A stretch of DNA of 64,000 nt from Nocardioides seonyuensis (GTDB lineage: Bacteria > Actinomycetota > Actinomycetes > Propionibacteriales > Nocardioidaceae): positions 3,162,001-3,226,000 of the forward strand of contig NZ_CP038436.1 in NCBI RefSeq assembly GCF_004683965.1, read 5' to 3'. Under the pieces are notes generated by a model. The model was given only the letters and a program-made list of their open reading frames with translations. It had not been told where the DNA came from and did no database searches. Shown here piece by piece: positions 37,098 through 44,155 of this stretch. Position 1 is the stretch's first letter. Every line of letters begins with the position of its first letter. The translations under genes were made by a program, and so were the position numbers.

Positions 37098-40000
37098 TGA
37101 AGGTTCCCGATCGACTCGAGGTCACCGCCGACCGAGCCGCCGACCGAGCGGTGTCCTCGGCCGCGCGGACTGCTCGACCGCGCGTCGTACGACTTCCCGA
37201 GCGTGGCCCGGGGCGCGCCTTGACCGACGCCGAGTCGGCGTTCTTCGAACCGCGGTTCGGCGCCGACTTCTCCACCGTCCGGGTCATCACCGGTTCCGCG
37301 GCTCGTGCAAGCTCGCTCGCCCACGGGGCGCGGGCCTTCACCCGCGGCGAGACGATCACCTTCGGTCGGGAGCCGATCCTCTCCAACCCGGCGGATCGCC
37401 GGCTGTTCGCCCACGAGCTCGCTCACGTGGTCCAGCAGCGCCGAGACCCTGGTCTGGCCGGCATGGTGCTGCGCAACCCGGTGGGTATCACGAAGGTGGT
37501 GATCGCTCCGGCACAGGGCCGCATCTTCGTGACCCTCTCCGACGATCGCACGTTCATCATGAAGCTGAGCTCGACGTCGTCCCCCCTGCCCGCCGGAACC
37601 TACCAGGGCGAGCACAAGACGGGCAGCAGCAAGGACCTCGTTCGAGATCCCAGCGGCCGGGCTCCGGGTGTGAGCGTGATCGACTTCTGGGCCTCTCCGC
37701 CGAAGGGGATACCCACGTGGGCAGACCTCGCGGACTCGACCTACGTGCTCGAGGTGAGCAACGCCGGCTCCCCGGTGGACGCACGCACGCGGAAGGCGCC
37801 CAAGGACCAGACCGAGGGCGCCGGAAGCAGCGGCAAGGGCAAGGGGGCCGGGAGCGGGGGCCGCGGTGAAGGCGCAGGGCGGGACAAGGGCGATGGGTCC
37901 GCCTCACAGGGCAAGAAGGGGGGCGAGAAGAAGAGTGACGTCGAGCTCCCCAAGGAGACCCCGGCCGAGAAGAAGGCCAAGGTCGACGCCGTCCTGCTAC
38001 GCCTCAAGAACCTCCCTGACGTGGGCGGAAAGCCGATGACCCAGGAGCAGGTCGCGAAGCTGGCCGAGATGTCGCCCGCAGAGCTCGACGACGTGGTGAA
38101 GTACCTCAAGAACGCTGCGGTGGAATCCGCCAGCCCGATCGACGCCTCCGCCGAGCTGGACAAGTACCTCGCCCTGAGCGCCAGCGACCGCGAGCTCCTG
38201 CGCGTCAACCAGGAGCTGATGGGTGACGCCCAAGCCGGGCCCCTGCCGGCCAACGTGCGCATCGCCCTGGACAGCTCGGCAGCAGCCAATGCGCAGGTAG
38301 CGGTCCAGATCGAAGGCCTAAACAAGGGAATGGCCAACCTGGCCGCCATCAAGAACAAGGTCACCGACCCTGAGGTGGCGGCAGCGCTGAAAGGTGCCGA
38401 CCTCGACCCCATCGACCTCGAGAAGCTCCCGGTCTTCCGGGAGATGATGATGCTGGAGGGACTCCTCGCCGGGGCCAGCACGAAGTCCCCGGAGATCGAG
38501 GCCTCCGCCAAGGAGCTGACCAAGAGCATCGCGGGGATCCGCGACTACGTGCTAGAGGAGATCACCTGGCTGGCGGCCGAGATCGGTGCCGGCTACGTCA
38601 TCGGCATGCTGCTGGGACCGGCCGGGACAGCCGTCGCCGCTGGACGAGCCGTGATGCTGATCAACAGGCTCAACAACCTGAGAAAGTTCCTGGTCAAGAT
38701 CGAGCGGGTCTACTCGACCTACACAAAGATCAACTCGATCATCTCGCAGGTGACCAGCGCCTGGACGACGTACCAGGCATTCGAGGCTGAGTTCGGCAGA
38801 GACCTGTCCCGGCTCGAAGAGCTGCTGGACCTGGCCGACGACCCCAACCTTGACGACGAGGCCCTGGAGGCGGCCGTGGTCGAGGCGTCCGACCTCGAGG
38901 ACGCGCTGGTGCAGCGGATGCTGACCCAGCTGGAGAACGGCACGGGGATGGCCACGTTGTTGGCACACTTCGACATCCCCTCCGACATCGATCAGGACGG
39001 GCTCCGGCAGATCCTGCTCAACATCCCGCGCGGGGTGCGAGAGATGGACGCACTGCTCGCGCGCTACCGCGCCAGTGGACGTGACCTGGAGTCGGTGAAG
39101 CTGCTCAGCTACAAGTCTGTGCTCGTCGGTGCACTGCTCTACCCCTTCGTCGGCTACCTGGCCCGCGTGGTCGGAGACGAGCTGCAGCGCCTAATGCAGG
39201 ACCCAGGCCTGGGGGAACGGCTCCTCGGCGTCATCAGCGGGGCCGCCGGAGGTCGTCGGGCCAAGTACGCCGCTCCGGGTGCGGCGAAGACCAAGCTACG
39301 GCTCGGCGGCGCCAAGCGACCGCCCCGTCCCAGGCCCAAGACCACCGGCAAGACCCCCAAGAGCCCGAAGAAGGTCGACAAGAAGAAGGAAGACAAGAAG
39401 AAGGAAGACAAGAAGGACGCGCGGCAGGACGACCCGTCCACCCGGAAGAAGGGCGACCAGGACTCCCCGGACGCGAAGGGGGACGATGATGCCGCCGCCA
39501 AGAAGTCCCAGGGCAGCGCCACGTCGCTCGAATGGCTCGAGGTCGAGCGCAAGGTGAGCCAGCTCCCGGGCCGTCATCCCGAGGGGATCACCGACAGGGC
39601 TCTGCGCGCCCAGGGTCGAAGGATCGCCACGCGTCATTCGAAGGTGGCGGGCAGGGTCTCGGTGGCGCGCGTGCCCCGACGGGGCGAGTGGCAGCTGAAG
39701 ATCGCTCGCAAGCGAGCGGCAGGAAGCGGTACTCCTGCGACCGCGACGTTGAAGATGGGCTACCGCGAGCGCTGGGAACTCGGCAGGAAGGCGATCGTCG
39801 CCTGGGTGCCGAGCCTGCCTGCCCACCGCCGCGGCATCGGGGAGGTGCGCCAGGAAGTCCAGGTACACAAGGATCCGTTCCACTACGGCTCGTTGGGCAC
39901 CGAGTACGTCGCCGCGCAGGGCCGCCGGGGTGGACATCGTGGTGTGCAGATCGTCGGGCGGATGGGAAGGGTCCCCGAGCGCGAGATCGCCGTGGTCGAC

Positions 40001-40579
40001 GACCCGACCGGACTGCACACCGGCCTGACGAGGGACGACGCGATCCCGTTGTGGTGGTACAAGGACCGGGGCTGGTACCGCGGCAACAAGGGCGGCCTGC
40101 ACCTGCCGACACCAGGGGTCACCGTCCCGTTCCCGGCGGACGTCCCGGCCCGCCACCGAGTTGCCCTCACGAGCAGGACCACCGTCACTATCGGTGTCAA
40201 GAAGCCCCGCATCATCGAGGTGAACAGCGTCATCAAGCGGACCCGGTCCCACCGCATCCCATCTCGGCAGAGGCAGATGAGAGAGGCGCTGGTGAGGGTC
40301 GGCGTCACCGGACTCGAGACCAACGACATCGACCACGTCCAGGATGTCGGCTTCGGCGGGGACAACGAGTGGGACAACCTCTGGCCGCTCGACCGCGACA
40401 AGAACCGATGGGCGTTCACAGGTCGGTGGTACCGCGACTCCACGATCCTCTACCTCTCGAGAAGTCGGAAGACGGTGCAGCGGGGGAGCCTGTGGGACCT
40501 GGTCGGCAAGTGGTTCAAGGTCCAAGGCGTCGCCACGAAGCCCGTCAACTGGGGCGGCCGCGACGGGGAGGGGCCATGA
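37094..40579 (+). CDS. DUF4157 (eCIS core) effector with C-terminal HNH-like nuclease
   Basis: 1161 residues. Residues 1-123 are the eCIS core (DUF4157) domain: FEPRFGADFSTVRVITGSA, FTRGETITF, and FAHELAHVVQQR with HELAH at 107-111. Then come a beta-rich unit (about 130-230), a Gly/Lys linker, a long helical region (about 285-760) with a hydrophobic stretch EIGAGYVIGMLLGPAGTAVA, a Lys-rich 15-base-repeat linker, and a basic C-terminal third. This ends in an HNH-like motif, IDHVQDVGFGGDNEWDNLWP, with Asp1080-His1081, Asn1095 and Asn1104. The core domain is thought to recruit cargo into the particle; the end would cut nucleic acid. Several rare codons (CTA, ATA, GTA) suggest recent modular exchange. 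Confidence 0.9.
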   Translation: MMKVPDRLEVTADRAADRAVSSAARTARPRVVRLPERGPGRALTDAESAFFEPRFGADFSTVRVITGSAARASSLAHGARAFTRGETITFGREPILSNPADRRLFAHELAHVVQQRRDPGLAGMVLRNPVGITKVVIAPAQGRIFVTLSDDRTFIMKLSSTSSPLPAGTYQGEHKTGSSKDLVRDPSGRAPGVSVIDFWASPPKGIPTWADLADSTYVLEVSNAGSPVDARTRKAPKDQTEGAGSSGKGKGAGSGGRGEGAGRDKGDGSASQGKKGGEKKSDVELPKETPAEKKAKVDAVLLRLKNLPDVGGKPMTQEQVAKLAEMSPAELDDVVKYLKNAAVESASPIDASAELDKYLALSASDRELLRVNQELMGDAQAGPLPANVRIALDSSAAANAQVAVQIEGLNKGMANLAAIKNKVTDPEVAAALKGADLDPIDLEKLPVFREMMMLEGLLAGASTKSPEIEASAKELTKSIAGIRDYVLEEITWLAAEIGAGYVIGMLLGPAGTAVAAGRAVMLINRLNNLRKFLVKIERVYSTYTKINSIISQVTSAWTTYQAFEAEFGRDLSRLEELLDLADDPNLDDEALEAAVVEASDLEDALVQRMLTQLENGTGMATLLAHFDIPSDIDQDGLRQILLNIPRGVREMDALLARYRASGRDLESVKLLSYKSVLVGALLYPFVGYLARVVGDELQRLMQDPGLGERLLGVISGAAGGRRAKYAAPGAAKTKLRLGGAKRPPRPRPKTTGKTPKSPKKVDKKKEDKKKEDKKDARQDDPSTRKKGDQDSPDAKGDDDAAAKKSQGSATSLEWLEVERKVSQLPGRHPEGITDRALRAQGRRIATRHSKVAGRVSVARVPRRGEWQLKIARKRAAGSGTPATATLKMGYRERWELGRKAIVAWVPSLPAHRRGIGEVRQEVQVHKDPFHYGSLGTEYVAAQGRRGGHRGVQIVGRMGRVPEREIAVVDDPTGLHTGLTRDDAIPLWWYKDRGWYRGNKGGLHLPTPGVTVPFPADVPARHRVALTSRTTVTIGVKKPRIIEVNSVIKRTRSHRIPSRQRQMREALVRVGVTGLETNDIDHVQDVGFGGDNEWDNLWPLDRDKNRWAFTGRWYRDSTILYLSRSRKTVQRGSLWDLVGKWFKVQGVATKPVNWGGRDGEGP
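39377..39421 (+). repeat. 15-base tandem repeat encoding a Lys-rich linker
   Basis: Unit GACAAGAAGAAGGAA occurs twice exactly and a third time in altered form, in frame. It encodes DKKKE DKKKE DKKDA. It marks the joint between the helical region and the C-terminal domain of the DUF4157 protein, a place where toxin ends are often exchanged. Confidence 0.8.
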
Positions 40580-40782
40580 TGCACGTCGAGGTGCACGTCG
40601 ACTGCCTCTCCGTGGCGCTCGGCGCCGATGGCCGCGCCGACGAGGCCGTCGTACGTCAGGCGCTCGACGACGCGCTGCGGGACCGCGGCGGCCTGGGCGA
40701 CCGGCCAGTCACCGACGTCGTCGCTCGCACGGTCGCACGCGAGGTCGCCCGCGAGGTGGGAAGGACGGTGCCGCCGTGCTGA
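40576..40782 (+). CDS. Small helical eCIS protein
   Basis: 68 residues from ATG 40576, overlapping the effector stop by four bases. VEVHVDCLSVALGADGRADE is a strand followed by DEAVVRQALDDALRDRGGLG and VARTVAREVAREVGRTV, both amphipathic helices. Small proteins of this pattern occur between effector and tube-cap genes in eCIS clusters; the role is unknown. A nuclease immunity function is conceivable from position but the sequence gives no support. The last 7 bases overlap the next GTG start. Confidence 0.65.
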   Translation: MMHVEVHVDCLSVALGADGRADEAVVRQALDDALRDRGGLGDRPVTDVVARTVAREVAREVGRTVPPC

Positions 40783-41399
40783 GCCCCCGCCTGGTCAAGG
40801 GCGGCCTGGTGCAGGTCGACCCCGGCAGTGGCGCCGTACGCCGCGTGGTGATGCTGCAGTACAACCCCGACAGCGTCGCCCGGACCCTCAAGCTCGCCGG
40901 TGCCGACGGCGGCCCCGAGGCGTTGCGCGTGGGGAACCCGCCGACCGAGACGCTGCGGATCGAGGTCGAGCTCGACGCGACAGACGCGATGGACAAGGGG
41001 GCCGGTGCCGAGCTCGGGGTCCACCCGATGCTTGCGGCACTCGAACAGCTGGTCCACCCCAGCGTCGGCGAGCTGCGCCGCCGAGACGCCCTCGCCTCCT
41101 CCGGGGCGATCGAGATCCTCCCCTCGCAGGGACCCCTCACCCTGTTCGTCTGGAGCGCCAAGCGGATCCTGCCTGTCCAGATCACCGAGCTCACCGTCAC
41201 CGAGGAGGCGTTCGACGCACTGCTCAACCCGGTGCGGGCCAAGGTCTCCCTCGGGATGCGCGTGCTCACCGCCGGCGACCTGGGCTACGACCAGCGCGGC
41301 GGCGGGATCTATCTCACCTACCTCGAGACGAAGGCGGCCCTCTCGCGCCAGGTCGCCGACGCCTCCCTCTCGTCCCTCGGTATCGGAGGTGTCTCATGA
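40776..41399 (+). CDS. CIS tube-cap / baseplate initiator protein (Cis7 N-terminal type)
   Basis: 207 residues from GTG 40776. VMLQYNPDSVARTLKLAGAD is the CIS-tube-type opening. PTETLRIEVELDATDAMDKG and GVHPMLAALEQLVHPSVGEL follow, then PLTLFVWSAKRILPVQITEL and EEAFDALLNPVRAKVSLGMR. Relatives (Afp7/gp53-like, CIS_tube family) bridge the tube to the hub. The LysM part, fused in many systems, is here a separate next gene. Overlaps join both neighbours. Confidence 0.85.
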   Translation: MLSPRLVKGGLVQVDPGSGAVRRVVMLQYNPDSVARTLKLAGADGGPEALRVGNPPTETLRIEVELDATDAMDKGAGAELGVHPMLAALEQLVHPSVGELRRRDALASSGAIEILPSQGPLTLFVWSAKRILPVQITELTVTEEAFDALLNPVRAKVSLGMRVLTAGDLGYDQRGGGIYLTYLETKAALSRQVADASLSSLGIGGVS

Positions 41400-41770
41400 G
41401 CGACGACCAGGCACGCCAGCAGCTCGCAGCGGTGCTCTCCCAGGCCGGGGCGAGCGTCTCGCCGTTCGGGCCGAACAGCCGCTACCGGCACACCCCTCTG
41501 GCCACCGGTGTCGGAGCCGACGGCACTCCGGTGCGATACCTGCGGCGCCGTTTCCTCCCCGACCCCGACGCCCTGGTCCAGGTGGGTGAGCACAAGGTGG
41601 AGCCGGGGGACCGGCTCGACCTGGTGGCGGCCGCGGCGTTCTCCGATCCCGAGCTGTCCTGGCGCATCTGTGACGCGAACCTGTGCCTGGACCCCGACGA
41701 GCTCGTCAGCCGACCGGGCCGGCGGCTGCGGATCACCCTGCCCGCGGGGCTGCCGGGAGGTGGCGCATGA
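41396..41770 (+). CDS. LysM-like baseplate protein (Cis7 C-terminal type)
   Basis: 124 residues. The start is basic and flexible (FGPNSRYRHTPLATGVGADG). Then YLRRRFLPDPDALVQVGEHK and VEPGDRLDLVAAAAFSDPEL read as a LysM-like fold, ending ICDANLCLDPDELVSRPGRR. This matches the tail protein X / LysM module often fused to the preceding cap protein. Such modules hold the hub in place rather than bind peptidoglycan. It has ATGA overlaps on both sides. Confidence 0.8.
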   Translation: MSDDQARQQLAAVLSQAGASVSPFGPNSRYRHTPLATGVGADGTPVRYLRRRFLPDPDALVQVGEHKVEPGDRLDLVAAAAFSDPELSWRICDANLCLDPDELVSRPGRRLRITLPAGLPGGGA

Positions 41771-42894
41771 TCGAGTCCGCAGACCTCACCCTGCTGATCG
41801 GTCCGGGAGTCCCCGTGCCGGCCCTCCGCAGCGTCATGGACGCGGTGGTGTCGGTCCGGGTCAACGTCGGCGCGGCCCAGACCGGGTTCCAGATCGTGAT
41901 GGAGGCCGACCGCACCTCCGACATCACCCGCGTCCTGCTTCCGGCCGGCTACCTCGACCCGATCACCACGCGCGTGATCATCCTCGTGACCATCCGTGGG
42001 GTTCCCCACGTGCTCGCGGACGGCGTCGTCACGCACCACGAGGTGACGCCCTCCAGCACTCCGGGCGGCTCCACGCTCAGCATCATCGGCGAGGACCTGT
42101 CGGTGCTCATGGACCTGGTCGAGATGCCCTTCATGCGCTACCCCGCCATGCCGGAGGTCGCCCAGCTCTACGCGATCCTGGCGAAGTACGCCGTGCTCGG
42201 CATCGCCCCCGTGGTGGTTCCGCCGATCGTCAGCGCCCTGCGCAACCCCCTCGACGGCTGTGACACCCACACCGGCACCGACCTCGACTACGTACGACAG
42301 CACGCAGACCGGTGCGGCTACGTGTTCTACGTGGAGCCCGGGCCGCTGCCGGGCACCAACGTCGCCTACTTCGGACCCGACGTCCGGGTGCCCGTCCCAC
42401 AGCCCGCGCTCAGTGTCGACCTTGACGAGGCCACGAACGTCGAGTCGCTCTCCGTCTCCCTCGACGGCAAGGCGAAGAAGGTCACCGTCTACACGATCTT
42501 CGACCCCGTGACCCGCAAGGTCCCCGTGCCCATCCCGGTGCCCAACGTCAGTGCGGTCCGTCCCCCGCTGGGCCTGCGGCCCACCCCGCCGGCGCGGGTG
42601 GAGTTCGCCGAAGGCGGCCAGCTCGAGCCGGCCGAGGCCGCCAAGCGGATCCTGGGTGACCTGCTCCGCTCCTCCGACGCGATCACCGTCAGCGGCAGCC
42701 TCGACGTGGCGACGTACGGCAGGCCGCTGCGTGCGCGGCAGCTGGTCGGCGTGCGCGGGGTCGGCCTCGCCTACGACGGCCTCTACTACGTCAACACCGT
42801 CACCCACGAGCTCTCCCCGAGCTCCTACAAGCAGTCCTTCACGCTCTCGCGCGACGGACTGGTCTCCCCGACCCCCGTGGTCCCCGTCCGCTGA
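41767..42894 (+). CDS. Central hub protein (gpD / gp27-like, Cis8 first half)
   Basis: 375 residues resembling the gpD/gp27-type hub that joins tube to spike. MDAVVSVRVNVGAAQTGFQI is the first tube-like barrel and VTIRGVPHVLADGVVTHHEV the second. GEDLSVLMDLVEMPFMRYPA precedes a helical insert. YVRQHADRCGYVFYVEPGPL and ESLSVSLDGKAKKVTVYTIF are typical of phage late-control D proteins. In Afp/PVC and VgrG the hub and spike are fused; here the spike is a separate gene 10 bases downstream. Confidence 0.85.
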   Translation: MIESADLTLLIGPGVPVPALRSVMDAVVSVRVNVGAAQTGFQIVMEADRTSDITRVLLPAGYLDPITTRVIILVTIRGVPHVLADGVVTHHEVTPSSTPGGSTLSIIGEDLSVLMDLVEMPFMRYPAMPEVAQLYAILAKYAVLGIAPVVVPPIVSALRNPLDGCDTHTGTDLDYVRQHADRCGYVFYVEPGPLPGTNVAYFGPDVRVPVPQPALSVDLDEATNVESLSVSLDGKAKKVTVYTIFDPVTRKVPVPIPVPNVSAVRPPLGLRPTPPARVEFAEGGQLEPAEAAKRILGDLLRSSDAITVSGSLDVATYGRPLRARQLVGVRGVGLAYDGLYYVNTVTHELSPSSYKQSFTLSRDGLVSPTPVVPVR

Positions 42895-42904
42895 GGAGCG
42901 CCCG

Positions 42905-43462
42905 ATGCCAGCCCAGACGACCAACCCCTCGGCCACGCGAGCCGGGACGAAGACATGGTTCGGCAAGTACCGCGGGACCGTGGTCAACAACGTCGACCCC
43001 AAGTTCATGGGACGCCTGCTCCTCACGGTCCCGGACGTGCTCGGCCTGGTGCCGTCGAGCTGGGCCGAGGCCTGTGTCCCGCTCGCGGGCCCGACAGGCA
43101 CCTCGATGGGGTCCTGGTTCGTGCCGCCGATCGGTGCCGGGGTGTGGGTCGAGTTCGAGGCGGGGGACCCGTCGCGACCGATCTGGAGCGGCTGCCGGTG
43201 GGGGGCGCCGTCCGATCCGCCGACCCTGGCCAAGGCCGGACTGCCGGTCTCGCCGAGCATCGTCCTGCAGACCGCGGGTCAGCAGACCCTCGCGATCTCC
43301 GACCTTCCGGGACCGACCGGCGGGATCATGCTCAAGAGCGCGACCGGGGCGACGCTGATCGTGAACGACACCGGGATCTACATCCAGAACGGCAAGGGCG
43401 CCTCGCTGGTCATGACCGGCCCCACCGTCACCATCAACAACGGCGCGCTGACGGTGATTTGA
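42905..43462 (+). CDS. Baseplate spike protein V (gp5-like OB fold)
   Basis: 185 residues. GKYRGTVVNNVDPKFMGRLL is the diagnostic start of gpV/gp5 OB-fold spike proteins. PLAGPTGTSMGSWFVPPIGA, VWVEFEAGDPSRPIWSGCRW and LPVSPSIVLQ complete the OB part. A short triple-stranded beta-prism follows with GGIMLKSATGATLIVNDTGI and GPTVTINNGALTVI. It forms the trimer under the PAAR tip. GAGGAG precedes the ATG at 42905. Confidence 0.9.
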   Translation: MPAQTTNPSATRAGTKTWFGKYRGTVVNNVDPKFMGRLLLTVPDVLGLVPSSWAEACVPLAGPTGTSMGSWFVPPIGAGVWVEFEAGDPSRPIWSGCRWGAPSDPPTLAKAGLPVSPSIVLQTAGQQTLAISDLPGPTGGIMLKSATGATLIVNDTGIYIQNGKGASLVMTGPTVTINNGALTVI

Positions 43463-43463
43463 C

Positions 43464-43784
43464 GTGCCCGGGCCGATCCTCCACAGCGGTGCGGTGGTCA
43501 CCTGCTCGCACGGCGGGCAGGCCACGCCCTCGATGCCGATGGCACGGGTCCTGGTCTCGGGGATGCCCGTGGCCACCGTGCCCGGTCCGTGGCTCGTCGC
43601 GGGCTGTGCGTTCGTGCCCCCAGGCGGCAACGGGCCGTGCGTGACCGGGCAGTGGACCGTCGGCGCGACGCGCGTGATGGTGCTCGGCCAACCCGTGGTC
43701 CTGCAGTCCGGGACCTCCACGTGCGTGCCCACGGGGACGCCCCTGCTTCCGGTGTCTGCCCAGACCCGGGTCATCGCGAGCTAG
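43464..43784 (+). CDS. PAAR-like spike tip protein
   Basis: 106 residues, GTG start one base after the spike stop. PILHSGAVVTCSHGGQATPS, then VLVSGMPVATVPGPWLVAGC and GPCVTGQWTVGATRVMVLGQ repeat the short-strand PAAR-like cone. Cys and His residues could bind a metal at the apex. Such proteins sharpen the spike and sometimes carry fused toxins; this one has no extension. Confidence 0.88.
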   Translation: MPGPILHSGAVVTCSHGGQATPSMPMARVLVSGMPVATVPGPWLVAGCAFVPPGGNGPCVTGQWTVGATRVMVLGQPVVLQSGTSTCVPTGTPLLPVSAQTRVIAS

Positions 43785-43792
43785 GAGGGACC

Positions 43793-44155
43793 ATGCACCT
43801 GCGGCACCCCTACGGGTTCGACGGTCGGCGTCGTACGGCGAACGCCGGCGACGCGGTGTGGCTGCGAGGGCTGATCGAGCAGGTGCTGATGACCCGACCC
43901 GGTGAGCGGATCAACCGGCCGACGTTCGGCGCCGGCCTTGCACAGCTGCCCTTCGACGGGTTGTCCGACGAGCTGTCCGCCACGACCGAGTTCCTCGTGC
44001 GGTCAGGGCTGCAGCAGTGGCTCGGCGACCTCATCCAGGTCGAGCAGGTCACCGTCACCGCGCACGACTCCACCCTGCGGATCCACGTGACCTTCGTGGA
44101 GAACCGGACGGGCGAGTCGCACACCGAGACCTTCGAGCGGCGGGGAGCAGGCTGA
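43793..44155 (+). CDS. gp25-like baseplate wedge protein (Cis9/GPW)
   Basis: 120 residues. RGLIEQVLMTRPGERINRPT, then FGAGLAQLPFDGLSDELSAT and VRSGLQQWLGDLIQVEQVTV are the gp25/GPW signature, with the EPR-like turn here read as GERINRPTFG. It nucleates sheath polymerisation on the baseplate. AGGAGGGA precedes ATG 43793. The final base overlaps the ATG of the next gene. Confidence 0.92.
   Translation: MHLRHPYGFDGRRRTANAGDAVWLRGLIEQVLMTRPGERINRPTFGAGLAQLPFDGLSDELSATTEFLVRSGLQQWLGDLIQVEQVTVTAHDSTLRIHVTFVENRTGESHTETFERRGAG

Noticed and set aside
40576..40782. Immunity protein for the HNH effector
   Set aside because: Position fits, but the sequence looks like the small helical proteins of eCIS loci and nothing indicates inhibitor function; kept as an unknown eCIS protein.
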